From Porogramme epimiltina (taxonomy: Eukaryota; Basidiomycota; Agaricomycetes; Polyporales; Polyporaceae), in NCBI GenBank assembly GCA_900155495.1, contig FTLJ01000856.1:1-28821 (forward strand): DNA of 28,821 nucleotides. Reading direction: 5' to 3'. Shown one piece after another: positions 28,586-28,821 of the stretch; positions within the stretch are counted from its first letter, which is position 1; each line of letters opens with the position of its first letter. Both the position numbers and the translations under genes were made by a program. The notes beneath the pieces are model-generated. The model was not told the origin of the DNA and did not search any database. It worked only from the letters and a program-made list of their open reading frames with translations.

Positions 28586-28821
28586 TTAACTCGTACATGT
28601 AAATCGTTTCCCAAACTTCTGTAGCACCGTCCGCGCCTTGCGCCCCCCGCCCCGCTTCTTGTCCTTGCCCTCGCCATCACTGCCCGCCTGCCCCTGTTCC
28701 GCCCTCTCCCTAACCCTCTCCCCCTCCCCCCCGCGCCCGTCCCGCGGCTGCTACGCGCCGACGATCCCTTTTAGCACCGCAAACTCGGCGTTGATGATGC
28801 TGCTCGTCGCCGCGCCGATCG
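28586..28821 (-). CDS. C-terminal end of an unidentified gene (partial, stop position uncertain)
   Basis: Read leftward from the window edge, an open frame gives IGAATSSIINAEFAVLKGIVGA and meets TAG at 28753-28751. After that stop the same frame stays open for 54 more codons, rich in Gly, Glu, Arg and Lys, and ends KKRGGGRKARTVLQKFGKRF before TAA at 28588-28586. Both parts look protein-like. Either the protein ends at the TAG, or the TAG lies in an intron whose boundaries I could not fix, or the tail belongs to a differently spliced last exon. I do not recognise the family; the basic tail is notable. Confidence 0.45.

Noticed and set aside
1..28821. tRNA, rRNA or CRISPR features
   Set aside because: Looked for tRNA A/B-box patterns, rRNA-like stretches and regularly spaced repeats and found none. 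CRISPR arrays are not expected in a fungal nuclear genome.

Overview
The window looks like nuclear DNA of a filamentous basidiomycete, most likely a wood- or litter-decaying Agaricomycete. Genes carry many short GT..AG introns (about 45-100 bp), coding DNA is GC-rich, and there is a secreted AA9 lytic polysaccharide monooxygenase with a fungal CBM1, a two-LysM secreted protein, a DUF6534 seven-pass membrane protein family typical of mushrooms, and F-box-like proteins in tandem. I rebuilt every multi-exon model by hand; each closes in frame from ATG to stop.

Layout. 1-4483: CpG-rich DNA with no gene I can support, apart from a possible start of a leftward gene at the very edge. 4566-5947 (+): AA9 LPMO with CBM1, six exons. 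6467-7481 (+): metallo-beta-lactamase-fold hydrolase (lactonase-like). 7710-8393 (-): SAM-dependent methyltransferase. 9424-11715 (+): DUF6534 membrane protein, 22 exons, divergent from the methyltransferase. About 5.15-5.24 kb further on the block recurs: a decayed hydrolase remnant (12404-12715), a second intact methyltransferase (12949-13632, -) and a second intact 22-exon DUF6534 gene (14569-16868). Degenerate matching DNA after each DUF6534 gene keeps the same offset, so this is one tandem segmental duplication.

18757-20155 and 21224-22526 (+) are two copies of an F-box-like gene with an unusual MGQ-S-W N-terminus and charged C-terminal helix. Their upstream regions are duplicated too. 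The first is interrupted by a 517-bp MITE-like element (18029-18545) with long terminal inverted repeats and a 3-bp target duplication; the second copy preserves the empty site. 23109-23754 (-): LysM protein. 23755-26755: no convincing gene. 26756-28089 (-): RRP43/EXOSC8-like exosome subunit, a housekeeping gene. 28586-28821 (-): C-terminal end of an unidentified gene running off the window.

How the genes may work together: the AA9 enzyme acts on cellulose outside the cell and the LysM protein probably binds chitin outside the cell. The hydrolase, methyltransferase and membrane protein form a compact module whose divergent methyltransferase/membrane-protein pair was kept intact after duplication while the second hydrolase decayed. 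Handling and sensing of a small molecule is a reasonable hypothesis, but it is inference only.
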